Assembly: GCF_034702125.1 (NCBI RefSeq)
Contig: NC_085866.1
Coordinates: 10,297,842 to 10,361,841, forward strand
From: Engraulis encrasicolus
Lineage: Eukaryota; Chordata; Actinopteri; Clupeiformes; Engraulidae
Direction of reading: 5' to 3'
DNA length: 64,000 nucleotides
This document shows, in pieces, positions 10,100-20,999 of this stretch. The position numbers and the translations under genes were made by a program. Position 1 is the first letter of the stretch; the number at the start of each line of letters is the position of its first letter. Under the pieces are notes generated by a model that was not told the DNA's origin, did no database searches, and saw nothing but the letters and a program-made list of their open reading frames with translations.

Positions 10100-13000
10100 G
10101 ATAGCCTATACCATATAGTAATATGGATATCTGTTTGTCTGTCTGTGTGGGCCCTATTTGTTGTATGAATTGTCCTAGTGGGACACCCCACTGTGTGTGT
10201 GAGAGAGATTGTATATGTGTATGTGGAGTGTACGTGTGTATCTGTGGAGTGAGTGTGTTTAGTGGAGGTACTCTATTGTGTTCAGAGTTAGCTGGAGCTT
10301 GGGAGTGCACATGTTGAAACGATTTTTTTAAAATAAGAAGAAGCCTTTTATTTTATTCTACAATTCAACTTTGAGGTGTAGGGTTTTTGTCATGATTTTG
10401 TTTTTCCACACATTCTTACCCATTTATTTTTGTTAGGAGAAAACGGGGTTGTGGAGTTATGTTGTTTCTTTACTGTTTTCAATTGAAAGTTAACATGTTA
10501 ATGTTTAAGCCTTTAAGACACGGCATTATAAATTAGCTGTTACCAGAATGGCAATGACCAAGTCATAATGTATTACTAAAGGCCCCGTGCACTGTCATGG
10601 TAGTGTAGTACTATAGTAGTTGACCTTCAATGTCTATTACAGCGTGCCACAGGAGGTACGGCGTGCATTAAGGGGCTACTGCATTGTCTTAAATGGATTA
10701 TCCTGAACATGTTAACTTTGCAAAAGAGTTTGCTTTCATGATTTACTGTACCAAAATGTCTTTGTTTCTTCTAAAAGAATAGATGAAGCTTTCTCCTTGT
10801 TCTTATTTATTTATTTATTTTTTATTTTTTTAAAAGAACAGTGGGTTTGAGATCTTGAAATAACGCAGGCGTTATTTGATGGCCTAAAGGTGCTGTGAGT
10901 AAACCTAATTTGGACCTGGTCTGAGAGTTAGATCACATGTGCTGAACATTTCTAGAAATTTAGGTTGTCATTTTGTTTTGATTGACTTTTAACTATGACT
11001 TATTTCTTCGTTTTATTTCATCGGATTTCTTGCCTTATTATGTTCTATTTTGATGCGTTAATATCAATGGTATCATGGGGTTGGTTTCAAAAAACCTAAA
11101 AGTTGGGTGGTAGTACTCAACTAGTCATTTCCAATGAAATTATGATCTGGAACTTTATTTTAATAACTGGAGCACAATGTAGACTCTGAAAACTAGCAAA
11201 AACTAGACTCCGAATACACAGAGGCGCTTGTCAAGGTCACCCCAGCAAAGATAACAGTGTCCTATGTGTAGATGTTTACACTAGCTCGGCAGCGGCAGTG
11301 ATACTGCCAGACTCTGTATAGATATTAAAACATACGGATGGCTCCTGTTTGTCTCAGAGGCTCTCTGTAAGTAGCCCAAGGTCTTCTGCAGGCACCCCTT
11401 ATCAGACACAGCAGGCCCAACTATCAACATGCACATTTCTGTGGCAGAGACAGAAAGACACTCAATATTGAAACCTCCAACAGTGTATGCTAAACCACCT
11501 GTTTGTCACTGCAAAGGCAATAAGACCTAAAACTGAACACCGACCTAGGATAAAACAATACCACAGCTTAAAGTTATGTTAAATATCTATCATTGTCATT
11601 AGTTTAATACTGTAAGTGTGAACATTGCTTCACATGGTGTGTGATGAGACATGTCAATGTTCTCTATTTGCTTTTAAAAGTTTGAATTTGTTGACGTTGG
11701 GATCCTTATATTTTCATTTGTTTGATTTATAAAGAAAGAGACAGTTGTCTCTCTGTATTTTCATTTCAGTCGTCAGGTTGCAATCAAAGTGAAAACTGAT
11801 TGCCAATAAGGTTTTAGTTCTGTTACAAAATGTTTTATGTAACCGATACATGAAGTCAACCATTTTTGCTCTGATTTGATTTCAAATTGATCTGCTTTGA
11901 GTGTACATGCAAGAAAGTTGTTTTCCCCATAATTTTTTTGTTCTTTGAGGAACAGGCCTACTGTTATGGAAACGAGCTGAAATACAGCTGATGTGAATGG
12001 AAGGAACCTAGACAACACCAATGCTCGCTAGGTTAAGTGAATTTTGTTTTTAATTTGATAAGTTTCACAAGATTTTCCCAGAGTTTGTTTTGTTTCAATT
12101 GGGTAATAATTTTAGTTATTACACTTGATACAATGACAACTGTTATTTTTTTTCTTTCAAACCATGGAAAGTTTGCCCTAAAGTTAGACAAGGTCTGACC
12201 TTTATACCTTAGGTAAAGGGTATGTCTGGTTGTTTGTTTCATTTTTTTTCTTTTAATAGTTGTGTATTTTACAATGGCAGTTGTGTTTTCTTTCTTTTTA
12301 TCTCTTAAATTTTGATTGGTTTATCTAGTGATTTGTATGTCTTTGGAATGGTGTGAGAAAGTGGAGAGTAGTAATACATGTCATTCATTTTAAATTGATG
12401 GAGCCATGGGCTAAGCCATGTATCAACAGGAGGGATATTATTGGATTCTCAAATATTACTCATACTCAATTTTTTTTTACAAAATACATTTTTGAATGTA
12501 CTGACATTATTGGCAGGAGTTGGGCTAGGCCCCTATATCACCATGACCTCATGACAAAAGGACAGTGAGGACTGCATGCCAATATGTTTTAGTTCTGTTA
12601 CAAAGTGATTTATGCAGGCCTAACTATCATGTAAAGACAGCCAATACTATGAGTATAGTCATTTTGTACGGCATGCTTAATGTTTCTTCTGTGCCTATTA
12701 TGTCCATCTGTGCATAGAGTATTTTCAAGGCTACATTGGATGAAGTAACTATGTGGTCAACACCACATTTTGTCAGTTTGCGTTTATCGCCTATTCTGTA
12801 AGGAACTGTACTGTAAACGTGAGCCACAATAGTCGGTTTCATGTTATGCTTCTGGGATTAAGTAATTTTCTTTTTCATAATTTTGCTGTGCTCTTGATAA
12901 TTGTTGTTCCCCGGGAATGTAGAGCTATCTATTTTATTTTGATTATAGATTATGAGAGAATGGTTGGGCGGCTTTGGGTTTTGTTTTGTCTAAACTAACA

Positions 13001-13450
13001 AAACATGTTTTTGTTTCTTCTCTATTATAATGCTCTCTAATCTGTTACAGCTGCGCACCTCCTCCACACTACTGTCTGTGTGTGGATGAGTTGACTACTG
13101 AGAGCTTCTTTCTTTAAGCAAATGTTTGAAAAAACCTATGCACCTATGAACTAGAGGGTGTTGGGAGATGTTTATTCATTTTTGGTTTTAGCAGTTGTTT
13201 TTGTTTTCTTTTCTCTTCAAAAGGCATTTTTGCCTTTTCGCTCAAAGTCTGTTTCGGAAATTACTTCAGTCTTATTGAGTCATGTGGATGGCACATGTCT
13301 CAAACAGGAGAGATATTTTAGGATGAATCAGTCCATCAAACAAATATGTGTATAGGGCACATGTTAAATGAAACCTTGTTCTAAAACTTCACCCCTTAAC
13401 CTAACCTAAAACAAACATAAGAGAGCTACAATGTGGAATCAAATTGCATC
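10100..13450 (+). other. Non-coding interior of the LTR element
   Basis: About 3.3 kb where a gag-pol region would be expected holds only short frames and AT-rich sequence. A TG-rich patch (10123-10317) gives a cysteine-rich frame that I regard as compositional. No RT, integrase or protease motif was recognised in any frame. Confidence 0.5.
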
Positions 13451-13499
13451 AGGGTTTGAATCATTTGTATGTTGGTGGTGTACTATAAACAAACATGTG

Positions 13500-14127
13500 G
13501 ACAGAATGAACTAGATCCACTATAACGTGCAGGCGCTGGGCAACAAAACTGAATTCGGGTTCAGGGCCATCCATGAACAACTGAAGGCAACCTCCCTCAT
13601 GGCATTCCAATCTCGTATTGCGGTTGATATGCTTTTGGCCGATAGGAGTGTGTGCTCTATTTTTGGTTATCAATGTTGTTCCTTCATACCGAACAATACG
13701 GCAGCTGACGGAAGTCTCACCAGGGCGATAGAGGGACTGAGATCCCTCAACCAAAAAGAAAATGAAAGACCACTCCGGGGTCGACACTTCAGTGTGGGAT
13801 GGTTTCTCTGACATGTTTGGCAAATACAAACAGTTGGCAGCGTCAATATTTGCGGCGAACCTCACGTTATGTGGATGTTGTTGTATTCCTTGTATTAGAT
13901 TGTTGTGCACCAGATTTATTACCACTGCCATTGCACCAATGGAAGAAAAAATGTCAAACCTATATGCTCTTTTAACTAGACAGGATAGTGATGTCGATGA
14001 CACTAATGTTGACTATGATAATGTTGTTGGTGGAGACCATGAGCCTCCACACCAATCTGATGATGGCGAATCCCTCCACGTCCCTGATCTGTTCCCTGAC
14101 CCAGGGGATTATGATGGGGGCCTCTAA
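13500..14127 (+). pseudogene. env transmembrane-subunit remnant, frame-disrupted
   Basis: Two overlapping open frames (13527-13811 and 13762-14127) together carry retroviral transmembrane-subunit hallmarks. The first holds a heptad-rich segment followed by a CX6CC motif, with a region where class I env proteins have their immunosuppressive-like segment. The second holds the membrane-proximal part, a hydrophobic anchor with a CGCCC cluster and an acidic cytoplasmic tail. The frame changes at about 13755-13775, in an A-rich stretch. The surface subunit is not recognisable upstream. The copy is therefore broken at the N-terminal side and by the frame change. Confidence 0.65.
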
Positions 14128-14212
14128 GTGTACCTATTTAAAGAAAAAAGTGATGAAGTGATCGCTGAATGATGTTCATGTTTGTCTCTAAATAGAATAA
14201 ACAGGAGGGAAA

Positions 14213-14424
14213 TGTTGGAACTGTATTTTATCCTTTAGTAGAGCAAACATGTTGCCTTGGTACAAATGTGCCTTTTCGCATTCAAGAATTGCTGTTCAAG
14301 GCTAAGCGGAAGATTACTGGACTGTGCGAAGACTTTATCTGTACCAGAACGATGGAATGCCCAAACACAACAAAGTTACATCTACACATAGCAGGCCAAG
14401 GCCTGTGTGTTTGTGTGTTTGTGT

Positions 14425-14459
<35 letters not shown>

Positions 14460-14700
14460 AAATCTCTATCCGGGTGATTGCCCCCCCTCCGTAGCGGGTA
14501 GAGACCAAATGTAAATCAGGGACAATCCTTCAATAAAAACGGCTTGGAATGCGGAGAGCAGTTAGAGCGATTGGGGAAAATTGTAGCTGACGGTTCTCCC
14601 TACTCGCTCTCCAAGCGAGCTTGAAACTTAATTAACGATTCTCTGTGTCCATTCATTTCAGGTGTTTCATATTACAAATGTTAAGGGTTTGAACCTAACA
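14213..14700 (+). repeat. 3' LTR of the LTR element
   Basis: A 488-bp repeat, TGTTGG...CCTAACA, matches 8572-9057 except for microsatellite and C-run lengths and one transition. The polypurine tract is directly upstream. It is followed by the GAAAC duplication at 14701-14705. Confidence 0.9.
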
Positions 14701-14922
14701 GAAACAAGAAATGAAAAAACAACAGAGAAAAAAGAAAAACGATGTCGAAAGACTGATGAAAAACACCTACTTCATACCTGCCAACATTTGGATGGGAAAA
14801 TCCAGGAGATTTTTTAGATGCGATGGGACAAATGATGTTTTTAAATGATGTACCTGTAAATGAGGTGGGTATTGGGAGTCAAAAATTACATGACAATAAG
14901 AACAAAGTCAGAACAGACATAC

Positions 14923-15007
14923 TCTGTCCATGCAGAGCAGTTAAAGCCGTGTGTGGAGTTCTGGCCCTTAGGACACTTTTCACACTCAGTGTCTGAGGTC
15001 TTAGACC
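14923..15007 (-). CDS. Gene A exon 4: CRD3
   Basis: The exon is 85 nt, acceptor CTACAG, donor GTATGT, phase 1 to 2. It encodes GSKTSDTECEKCPKGQNSTH followed by GFNCSAWTE, a TNFR CRD with the T-x-C-x2-C spacing seen in exon 4 of the paralogues. Two potential N-glycosylation sites (NST, NCS) are present. Confidence 0.85.
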
Positions 15008-15126
15008 CTGTAGATGAAAAAAAAACACACGCAGAGGTTAGTTGTGACAGTGGTCCTTCATTAGAAAACAACTAGAAAATGCCCACATAAAGACATAATG
15101 ATCATTTAGCTTTACTTTTATCTCTA

Positions 15127-15492
15127 TTAAAGGGACACTGTGTGAGATTTTTAGTTGTTCATTTCCAGAAGTCATGCTGCCCATTCACTAATGTTACCTT
15201 TTTCATGAATACTTACCACCACCATCAAATTCTAAGTATTCATTATGACTGGAAAAATTTCACTTTTCATACATGAAAAGGGGGATCTTCTCCATGGTCC
15301 GCCATTTTGAATTCCAAAAATAGCCATTTTTAGCTGCAAAAATGACTCTACTTGGACCATACTAGAAAATATTTGTTTATTACTTAGTAAACTTTAATGT
15401 GAAGATCAAATTTGGCAATAGGCAGCCCAGTTTCAATGAGCAGCATAGTTGCAGTACCTTTTTTGACCATTTCCTGCACAGTGTCCCTTTAA
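15127..15492. mobile_element. TTAA-flanked MITE (piggyBac-type duplication)
   Basis: Inverted termini AGGGACACTGTG and CACAGTGTCCCT are flanked on both sides by TTAA (15127-15130 and 15489-15492). The TTAA target is typical of piggyBac or Kolobok elements. It lies in gene A intron 3. Related halves occur at about 58790-58858 and 60125-60262. Confidence 0.8.
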
Positions 15493-15744
15493 GGTATATG
15501 ACCGAAACATTGTGAATTAAGTTACTGTGAAACGGTCAGTGTGTGTGAGTTTTGTTTTCTTCTGATTAGCAACCTATACTGCAACCCACCAGCCAGCTGA
15601 GGTGTGCAGGAAAAACATAAAGTTGTATATATAAAAAATATAAATATAAAAAATAAGAAAAAGCTAAACCTACTCATCTACACTAACCCTGTTTTGCCTG
15701 TTACCCTCACCTAACCATGTACAGGTTTAGGTGCTGCTGATTAT

Positions 15745-15795
15745 GAACTTGTTTGTAAATCACTTTGGATAAAAGTGTCAGCTAAATATAATGCT
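15745..15795 (+). repeat. Common fish repeat tail
   Basis: TTTGTAAATCACTTTGGATA followed by AAAGTGTCAGCTAAATATAA is the familiar end of a dispersed fish repeat, in the orientation opposite to that at 3226. Confidence 0.5.
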
Positions 15796-15950
15796 GAGCA
15801 ACCTTGTATGTATCAAACACTTTGCATTATTAGGTATTTGAGCTCAGTAACATTTTGTCAACGGTTAGATTTAAATGTAACTGTATTCTTCTGAATCTGC
15901 ATCTCTTAGTATTAATTTTGTGCAGTGCAGCCTTTTGCAATGATACTTGC

Positions 15951-16109
15951 CAGGTATTTTTATCCTCTGACCACGAGTACAGACTGCATGTTTTACTGCA
16001 AAACTGCAGTCCTCTTGTGATGAGAAACTTTCGCAGTAGTATCCGTCCACTACTTCACACCTTGCGTCATCTGTTGATGTGCATTTCTGTCGTGTTTTGA
16101 GCCCTTGGC
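15951..16109 (-). CDS. Gene A exon 3: CRD2 into CRD3
   Basis: The exon is 159 nt, phase 1 to 1, acceptor TTTTCCAG. The donor is the non-canonical GC form (CCTG|GCAAGT). It encodes QGLKTRQKCTSTDDARCEV and later GYYCESFSSQEDC, closely paralleling exon 3 of units 1, 2 and gene 3 (TSDTLCEPLEGYYC). The reading frame is open throughout. Confidence 0.85.
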
Positions 16110-16582
16110 CTGGAAAAACACAACAGCATGTTATTACTCCATACAAATATGTCACATTATGTTACACCAATAGTATTTTCAAGTAATCAGGTCTTTTTTA
16201 TTTGGTTTGGTTTATTTATGGATATAGGAAAACAATGGGTATCCATTAAGGGATTACATGTAAAAGCATAAAACACTTATTTCCAACATGGTCCCAGATG
16301 GAAAGGACGAGACATACAAACACATGCAATAAAAAGCACATATAGGCTACAAGTATACCATCACATTCCTGAGTCACTTTTTGTTTCTGCCATTTTAATA
16401 TTTAGTGGAAGGCTAGCATAATCCCTGTACAAATAGAAAAGGCTATGTTCCACGCTCTTAATAGCTGGTACCTTACAGGAGCGGACACTTGCTCTTGTTT
16501 CGTCCATATCTGAATCACAGTATATGACACACAAACATTAACATGACACTTTATTTTCACTTTTTATTACACAGATCCATAC

Positions 16583-16708
16583 CTGAATCACAGGTTTTGC
16601 ATTGATGGCATTTGTTGTAGCCATTGGGTTCATCCATGTATGTGCCATCTATACAGGGAATACATGATGTACTGGAGAACTCCGTGCAATCTTTGCGTAC
16701 AACCAGGC
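16583..16708 (-). CDS. Gene A exon 2: CRD1 end and CRD2 start
   Basis: The exon is 126 nt, identical in length to exon 2 of units 1 and 2, with acceptor TTCCAG, donor GTATGG and phase 1 to 1. It encodes GLVVRKDCTEFSSTSCIPC and then GTYMDEPNGYNKCHQCKTCD. The CTE(Y/F)(S/T)ST(S/T)C signature is shared by all copies in the cluster. Confidence 0.9.
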
Positions 16709-17280
16709 CTGGAAGGAAAACAACACAGGAACTGCATGCATGTCACCCAAAGGTGATAAGGGTGATTACCTGGTCACATGACCTCACCCACATTCAACTA
16801 CTCCACCCATTTAAGTGCTAGACAACACCCAATACTGGTTTAGGTATGTATATTATCACATCCTACCATTTAAATTACTATACAATTCTCATGCATTTTA
16901 CCAGATAAATATGCTCACATCCCTGATATGTGTATCGATAATCATATCCACATAGAGTTCATACAATACATATCACTCCTCAGATGCAGGTTCGGGCCAT
17001 TAGTAAATAAAAAAACACATGATATCAAAGTGCAAAAGTGCTAATCCCAATGTGCAAAAAATCACAGTATAATCAAAATCCTTTCTCCAAAAAATATTAA
17101 TGTCCATATTGTAGTAGGTCTCTCATCCAGTCCGACATATTCATTTTTACATGACGTATCCAACTCCTGAAGCAGGTTCATTAGTCAACAATAGTCCAAG
17201 TGACAATCTTGATGTGGCATAGGCCCATCCATTAAAAAAAAAATGACATTTACAGTGTGCAAGTCAGCAGTGCATGCATG

Positions 17281-19503
17281 TTACAAGAATACACTGAGGT
17301 CCTGTAATTCATTTAAACCATGGGGTTCTACTGTGTTCAGTTCGTGTATCCAGTAGGCCTCTCTCTGCAAAAGTTGCTTAATTATATTGCCCCCTCTTGG
17401 TTTTTGTTGTATGCGTTCTATACCTATGAATTTCAGGGAAGCGGCTGATCCATGATTTTTTTCTTTATAGTGCCTAGCTATAGAATAATCCATGTTTCCG
17501 TTTCGTATTGCTCCTTTGTGTTCAGCAATTCTTAGTTTTAAATTACGCTTAGTTTGGCCAATGTACATCAATCCACATGGGCATTTTAACATGTATACCA
17601 CATGTGTCGAGAGGCAATTGATGAACTCTTTTATGGGATATTTCTTCCCAGAGTGGGGATGACCGAATGTTTTTGTGTCAAATGTATGTGAACAATGAGC
17701 ACATTTCCCACATCTGTAGTTTCCATGTATCCCTTTGGCCAGCCAAGTCTTTTTGGGGGTCTCCATGTAGGTAGAACTAACCACCATGTCTTTGATATTT
17801 CTCCCTCTTTTAAAACAGAAACGAGGTGGCAGTGATGATAGATGGTGTAGACTAGGGTCACATTTTAAGATTTGCCAGTGTTTTCTGATGATCCGCTGGA
17901 CCTGCTTTGATGCAGTTGAGTATTCAGAAACAAAAGTCACTCTGTTTTCAGTGTTTTTGGGTGTGGGGTTAAGTAATGATGCTCTGTCCCTCCTGTGGGC
18001 CTTTTCTGCAGCTTGATTAATTAGCGAGTCATCATACCCCCTTTCCCTAAAGCGTTGAGACATTTCATTAGCCTTAATTCCATAATCATTCTCATCACTA
18101 CATATCCTCCGTAATCTCACAAATTGTCCATATGGAATGTTTTGAATGGTATGATCAGGGTGGAAACTCGAAGCGTGCAAGATAGTATTTCTATCCGTCG
18201 TTTTTCTGTAAATAGAAGTTTCCAGTTTTTTGTCAGCATTTACAGCTATCAGCAGATCTAAAAAATGTATTTTTTCACTGTCATATTCCATGGTGAATTT
18301 CAAAGTTGGATATGTTCCATTTATATGTTCATTAAATTTAAATAAGTCATCTTCAGTACCTACAAACACCACTAGGATGTCATCAATAAATCTTTTGTAC
18401 AGTAAAATGTTGTCAAAAAAAGGATTGTTGTTAAAAATGTTTCTCTCTTCCCATAAACCCATGTACAAATTGGCATAATTAGGCGCAAAAGGGGAGCCCA
18501 TGCTTGTCCCTTGAGTTTGCAAGTAAAATTTGTTGTTAAACATGAAGTAATTTGATTTTAAAATAAACTCAGTTAGCTCCATCAACAATTCGACAGGGAG
18601 GGTATCTTTCTTAGGTGTCAAATAAAAGTTCAAAGCCTCAAGCCCCCCCACATGGGGGATGTTGGTATATAAGCTTTCCACGTCAAATGTTACTAAAAAA
18701 GTCTTATCCGGTACATAAATGTCACTTAAAAGTTTCAAAACATCAGTAGTGTCGGACACATACGATGGAAGGCATGTCACAATTTCCTTTAAGAAATGGT
18801 CAACATATTGGCTCAAATTTTCAGTAAGGGAGTCTTTACTAGCCACAATGGGTCTTCCTGGAGGATTGTCCAATCTTTTGTGTATTTTTGGTAACAGGTA
18901 GAAGACAGGTGTCACAGGATGTTCACTCTTTAGAAAGTCAAACTGACTCTTAGTGAGCCAGTTGTTTTCCAATGCATTATTTAGTATGGTGTCACGCTCA
19001 TTCATATATGTGTCCACAGGATTCTGTCCCAGCTGTTCATAGAAGTTAGGATCAGTTAACTGTCTCATAGCTTCAGCCACATAATCCTTTGTATTTTGTA
19101 AAACGATTCCGCCACCTTTGTCAGCAGATTTCAGAATGATGTCAGTATTTTCCTTTAGCTCATTTAAGGCTTTTCTTTCAGGTACAGTAATGTTGTATTT
19201 GGTCTTTTTATTTGCAACAGAAATGGTTTTGTCAATGTCTTTTTCAACTAGTTTGGCAAAGGTGGCCAGAGTGGCATTGGGGGCGCCAGGAGGCATGAAA
19301 GTGGACTTTTTCTTAAACTTATCAAAGACACATGGGCCAACACTACCGGTGGATTCTCCCATTGCTTTAGCATGGAAAAAGTGTTTTAAGTGTAACTGTC
19401 TGAAAAACTTGTATGAATCCACCTTCAATTTGAATGCATTTACTTTATTTGTAGGGACGAAAGACAGTCCGCGGCTCAGTGCCTTTACCTGCGGGGTTGT
19501 CAA
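17281..19503 (-). CDS. Penelope-like reverse transcriptase with GIY-YIG endonuclease (ORF2)
   Basis: This 740-residue protein reverse-transcribes the element RNA at a nick made by its own endonuclease domain. RT motif A is FDVESLYTNIP (about residue 271), motif B is GTSMGSPFAPNYANLYM (about 331) and motif C is FIDDILVVF with the catalytic Asp pair (about 374). A Cys-rich linker (CGKCAHC) leads to the C-terminal GIY-YIG domain: VVYMLKCPCGLMYIGQT (about 638), with the catalytic Arg in LRIAEHKG. Length and order match canonical Penelope-like elements. The frame is open upstream of the Met at 19503, overlapping the end of ORF1, and the plus copy shows conserved residues there (NTVINISDYPL). The true N-terminus may therefore arise by frameshift or re-initiation. 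Confidence 0.95.
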   Translation of the reverse strand: MTTPQVKALSRGLSFVPTNKVNAFKLKVDSYKFFRQLHLKHFFHAKAMGESTGSVGPCVFDKFKKKSTFMPPGAPNATLATFAKLVEKDIDKTISVANKKTKYNITVPERKALNELKENTDIILKSADKGGGIVLQNTKDYVAEAMRQLTDPNFYEQLGQNPVDTYMNERDTILNNALENNWLTKSQFDFLKSEHPVTPVFYLLPKIHKRLDNPPGRPIVASKDSLTENLSQYVDHFLKEIVTCLPSYVSDTTDVLKLLSDIYVPDKTFLVTFDVESLYTNIPHVGGLEALNFYLTPKKDTLPVELLMELTEFILKSNYFMFNNKFYLQTQGTSMGSPFAPNYANLYMGLWEERNIFNNNPFFDNILLYKRFIDDILVVFVGTEDDLFKFNEHINGTYPTLKFTMEYDSEKIHFLDLLIAVNADKKLETSIYRKTTDRNTILHASSFHPDHTIQNIPYGQFVRLRRICSDENDYGIKANEMSQRFRERGYDDSLINQAAEKAHRRDRASLLNPTPKNTENRVTFVSEYSTASKQVQRIIRKHWQILKCDPSLHHLSSLPPRFCFKRGRNIKDMVVSSTYMETPKKTWLAKGIHGNYRCGKCAHCSHTFDTKTFGHPHSGKKYPIKEFINCLSTHVVYMLKCPCGLMYIGQTKRNLKLRIAEHKGAIRNGNMDYSIARHYKEKNHGSAASLKFIGIERIQQKPRGGNIIKQLLQREAYWIHELNTVEPHGLNELQDLSVFL

Positions 19504-19532
19504 AGGGTAGTCCGAGATGTTTATAACCGTGT

Positions 19533-20366
19533 TCAGGTCCGGTTCAGGCTCCTCGTGAACCGATTTGGATCCCGACTTCTGCCTTTTGCCCCTCCTCGTC
19601 CTTTTCTGTATGTGTGGCCTCCTCTCTGTCCTAAAAAAGGCCCATCGGTGGAAGAAGACGCACTGCTGCTGCCTTGGTCGCTTGTCTCCGCCTCGCTGGT
19701 CAGGAGCAGGTGTCGCTCTTTCTGTCTCTGTTCTCCTCTGCGATGTCCACCGCGCTGTCCACCGCGCTGTCCACTGCGCTGGCCTCTCGTCTGTGGTTTC
19801 TGTTGTCTGCGCTTATCCCATTTGTACACCGATCCTCTTCTGTAGTCCACGGCATCTCTTTCATATTTCTCTATTTTGAACGCTTTCAGCTCATCTTCAA
19901 ATTTAGCCAATCCCTCTTTTATGGCTTCCTCCAATTTGGCGACCTGTGTTGTGTCTGGAGTGTTGATTTCGGTTTTTAATTCTTGTATCTCCGTCATCAC
20001 TTTTTCTGCGTCTTTCTTAGTTTGTTCTATGATCAGCAAAGTCAAGTCTAATGAGCATTTGTTAAGGATTCTTTCCCACTTATTCATAAACTCGGTGTCA
20101 CCCTTGCCGAGTGCTGGCTTTTTGTATATGCGTAACCCCCTCGGTATTTGCTTTTTACGCCAATATTCGGAAAGCGCAATGCCATGCCATTTTAGGCGAA
20201 TGTTCTTCTCCTCTAAATAAATCAGTTGGCTTTTCTGATCTTCATGATAGAAATGTGCATTGTCTCTCTGATGTTCTCCAAACAACGATTGTTGTGAGAT
20301 TATACTTTGCGCTTCAGCGTCATCGAAGGAGAAGCACACAGTTTGGTTCAGGTGCTCATTAGTCAT
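19533..20366 (-). CDS. Penelope-like element ORF1, coiled-coil/RG-rich protein
   Basis: The protein has 277 residues. The first ~100 are mixed charged. About residues 95-165 are Lys/Glu-rich with heptad character (AEKVMTEIQELKTEI), consistent with a coiled coil. The C-terminal ~100 are Arg/Gly/Gln-rich with GQRGGQRGGHRRG repeats, consistent with RNA binding. It precedes ORF2 in another frame. A role in RNA packaging is inferred from composition and position. I recognise no enzymatic motif. Confidence 0.75.
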   Translation of the reverse strand: MTNEHLNQTVCFSFDDAEAQSIISQQSLFGEHQRDNAHFYHEDQKSQLIYLEEKNIRLKWHGIALSEYWRKKQIPRGLRIYKKPALGKGDTEFMNKWERILNKCSLDLTLLIIEQTKKDAEKVMTEIQELKTEINTPDTTQVAKLEEAIKEGLAKFEDELKAFKIEKYERDAVDYRRGSVYKWDKRRQQKPQTRGQRSGQRGGQRGGHRRGEQRQKERHLLLTSEAETSDQGSSSASSSTDGPFLGQRGGHTYRKGRGGAKGRSRDPNRFTRSLNRT

Positions 20367-20433
20367 CTTGTTGGCGTGCGACAGGTAACAAAACTCACTG
20401 CGAAGTTTCCAATGTAGTACTCAAAGTAACGTC

Positions 20434-20853
20434 CCTGTGCACAACCACTTGTCCAGGTGCTGGTGATGTGCAGTAAGAGTAATCCAAGTAAATGAAGGAT
20501 GAATCACCGCACACTGGTATCTTTGCTGGTAGTTTATTTGGTGAACAACGCGTTTCGCTACTGCTTCATCAGGTTCACTCTGACATTACGCATGTCACCC
20601 AAAGGTGATAAGGGTGATTACCTGGTCACATGACCTCACCCACATTCAACTACTCCACCCATTTAAGTGCTAGACAACACCCAATACTGGTTTAGGTATG
20701 TATATTATCACATCCTACCATTTAAATTACTATACAATTCTCATGCATTTTACCAGATAAATATGCTCACATCCCTGATATGTGTATCGATAATCATATC
20801 CACATAGAGTTCATACAATACATATCACTCCTCAGATGCAGGTTCGGGCCATG
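20434..20853 (-). repeat. Penelope repeat end (pLTR-like), inverted relative to the plus copy
   Basis: This segment is the reverse complement of about 23582-24003. It forms the 5' end of the minus-strand element and directly abuts the 5'-truncated plus copy at about 20860, giving the inverted-head arrangement typical of Penelope-like insertions. Confidence 0.85.
20541..20578 (-). ncRNA. Hammerhead-ribozyme-like motif, minus copy
   Basis: This is the same 38-nt motif as at 23842-23879, on the minus strand. Stem I arms are GTGAAC and GTTCAC, with cores CTGATGA and GAAAC. Confidence 0.65.
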
Positions 20854-20999
20854 CCATGCTGCTCCTGACCAGCGAGGCGGAGACAAGCGACCAAGGCAGC
20901 AGCAGTGCGTCTTCTTCCACCGATGGGCCTTTTTTAGGACAGAGAGGAGGCCACACATACAGAAAAGGACGAGGAGGGGCAAAAGGCAGAAGTCGGGAT

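Larger units (their letters stand above)
8572..14700 (+). mobile_element. Endogenous retrovirus-type LTR element, defective
   Basis: Two ~487-bp LTRs flank 5.16 kb. Just after the 5' LTR (9064-9081) is a primer-binding site resembling the 3' end of tRNA-Tyr, with one extra base. A polypurine tract (ACAGGAGGGAAA) abuts the 3' LTR. Internal coding remnants are a short gag start, a CCHC zinc knuckle and an env transmembrane region. No reverse transcriptase, RNase H, integrase or protease was recognised, so the copy is defective and would depend on factors supplied by another element. The near-identical LTRs imply a recent insertion or recent conversion. It lies in gene A intron 4, antisense to the gene. 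Confidence 0.8.
16735..20853 (-). mobile_element. Penelope-like element, minus-strand copy with intact ORFs
   Basis: Reading the minus strand, a repeat end (20853 to 20434) containing a hammerhead-like motif precedes ORF1 (20366-19533), ORF2 (19503-17281) and a 3' UTR that stops near 16740. The 3' end lacks the last ~170 bp present in the plus copy (ending about 24003). Both ORFs are uninterrupted, so this copy may encode a functional RT/endonuclease. It sits in gene A intron 1, in the same orientation as the gene, only about 30 bp upstream of exon 2. Confidence 0.85.

Noticed and set aside
10123..10317. Cysteine-rich 64-residue frame as a secreted peptide or toxin-like gene
   Set aside because: It arises from TG-rich low-complexity sequence in the LTR element. 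There is no signal peptide followed by a known cysteine framework, and the antisense frame is equally open.
13461..14003. 180-codon minus-strand frame opposite the env remnant
   Set aside because: Its sequence has no recognisable domain. The plus strand carries the CX6CC and membrane-anchor features, so the minus frame is a shadow.
18230..19510. Plus-strand frames opposite Penelope ORF2 (e.g. 130 codons at 19118-19510)
   Set aside because: They are antisense shadows of the RT gene. They recur in the inverted copy only because the DNA is duplicated.
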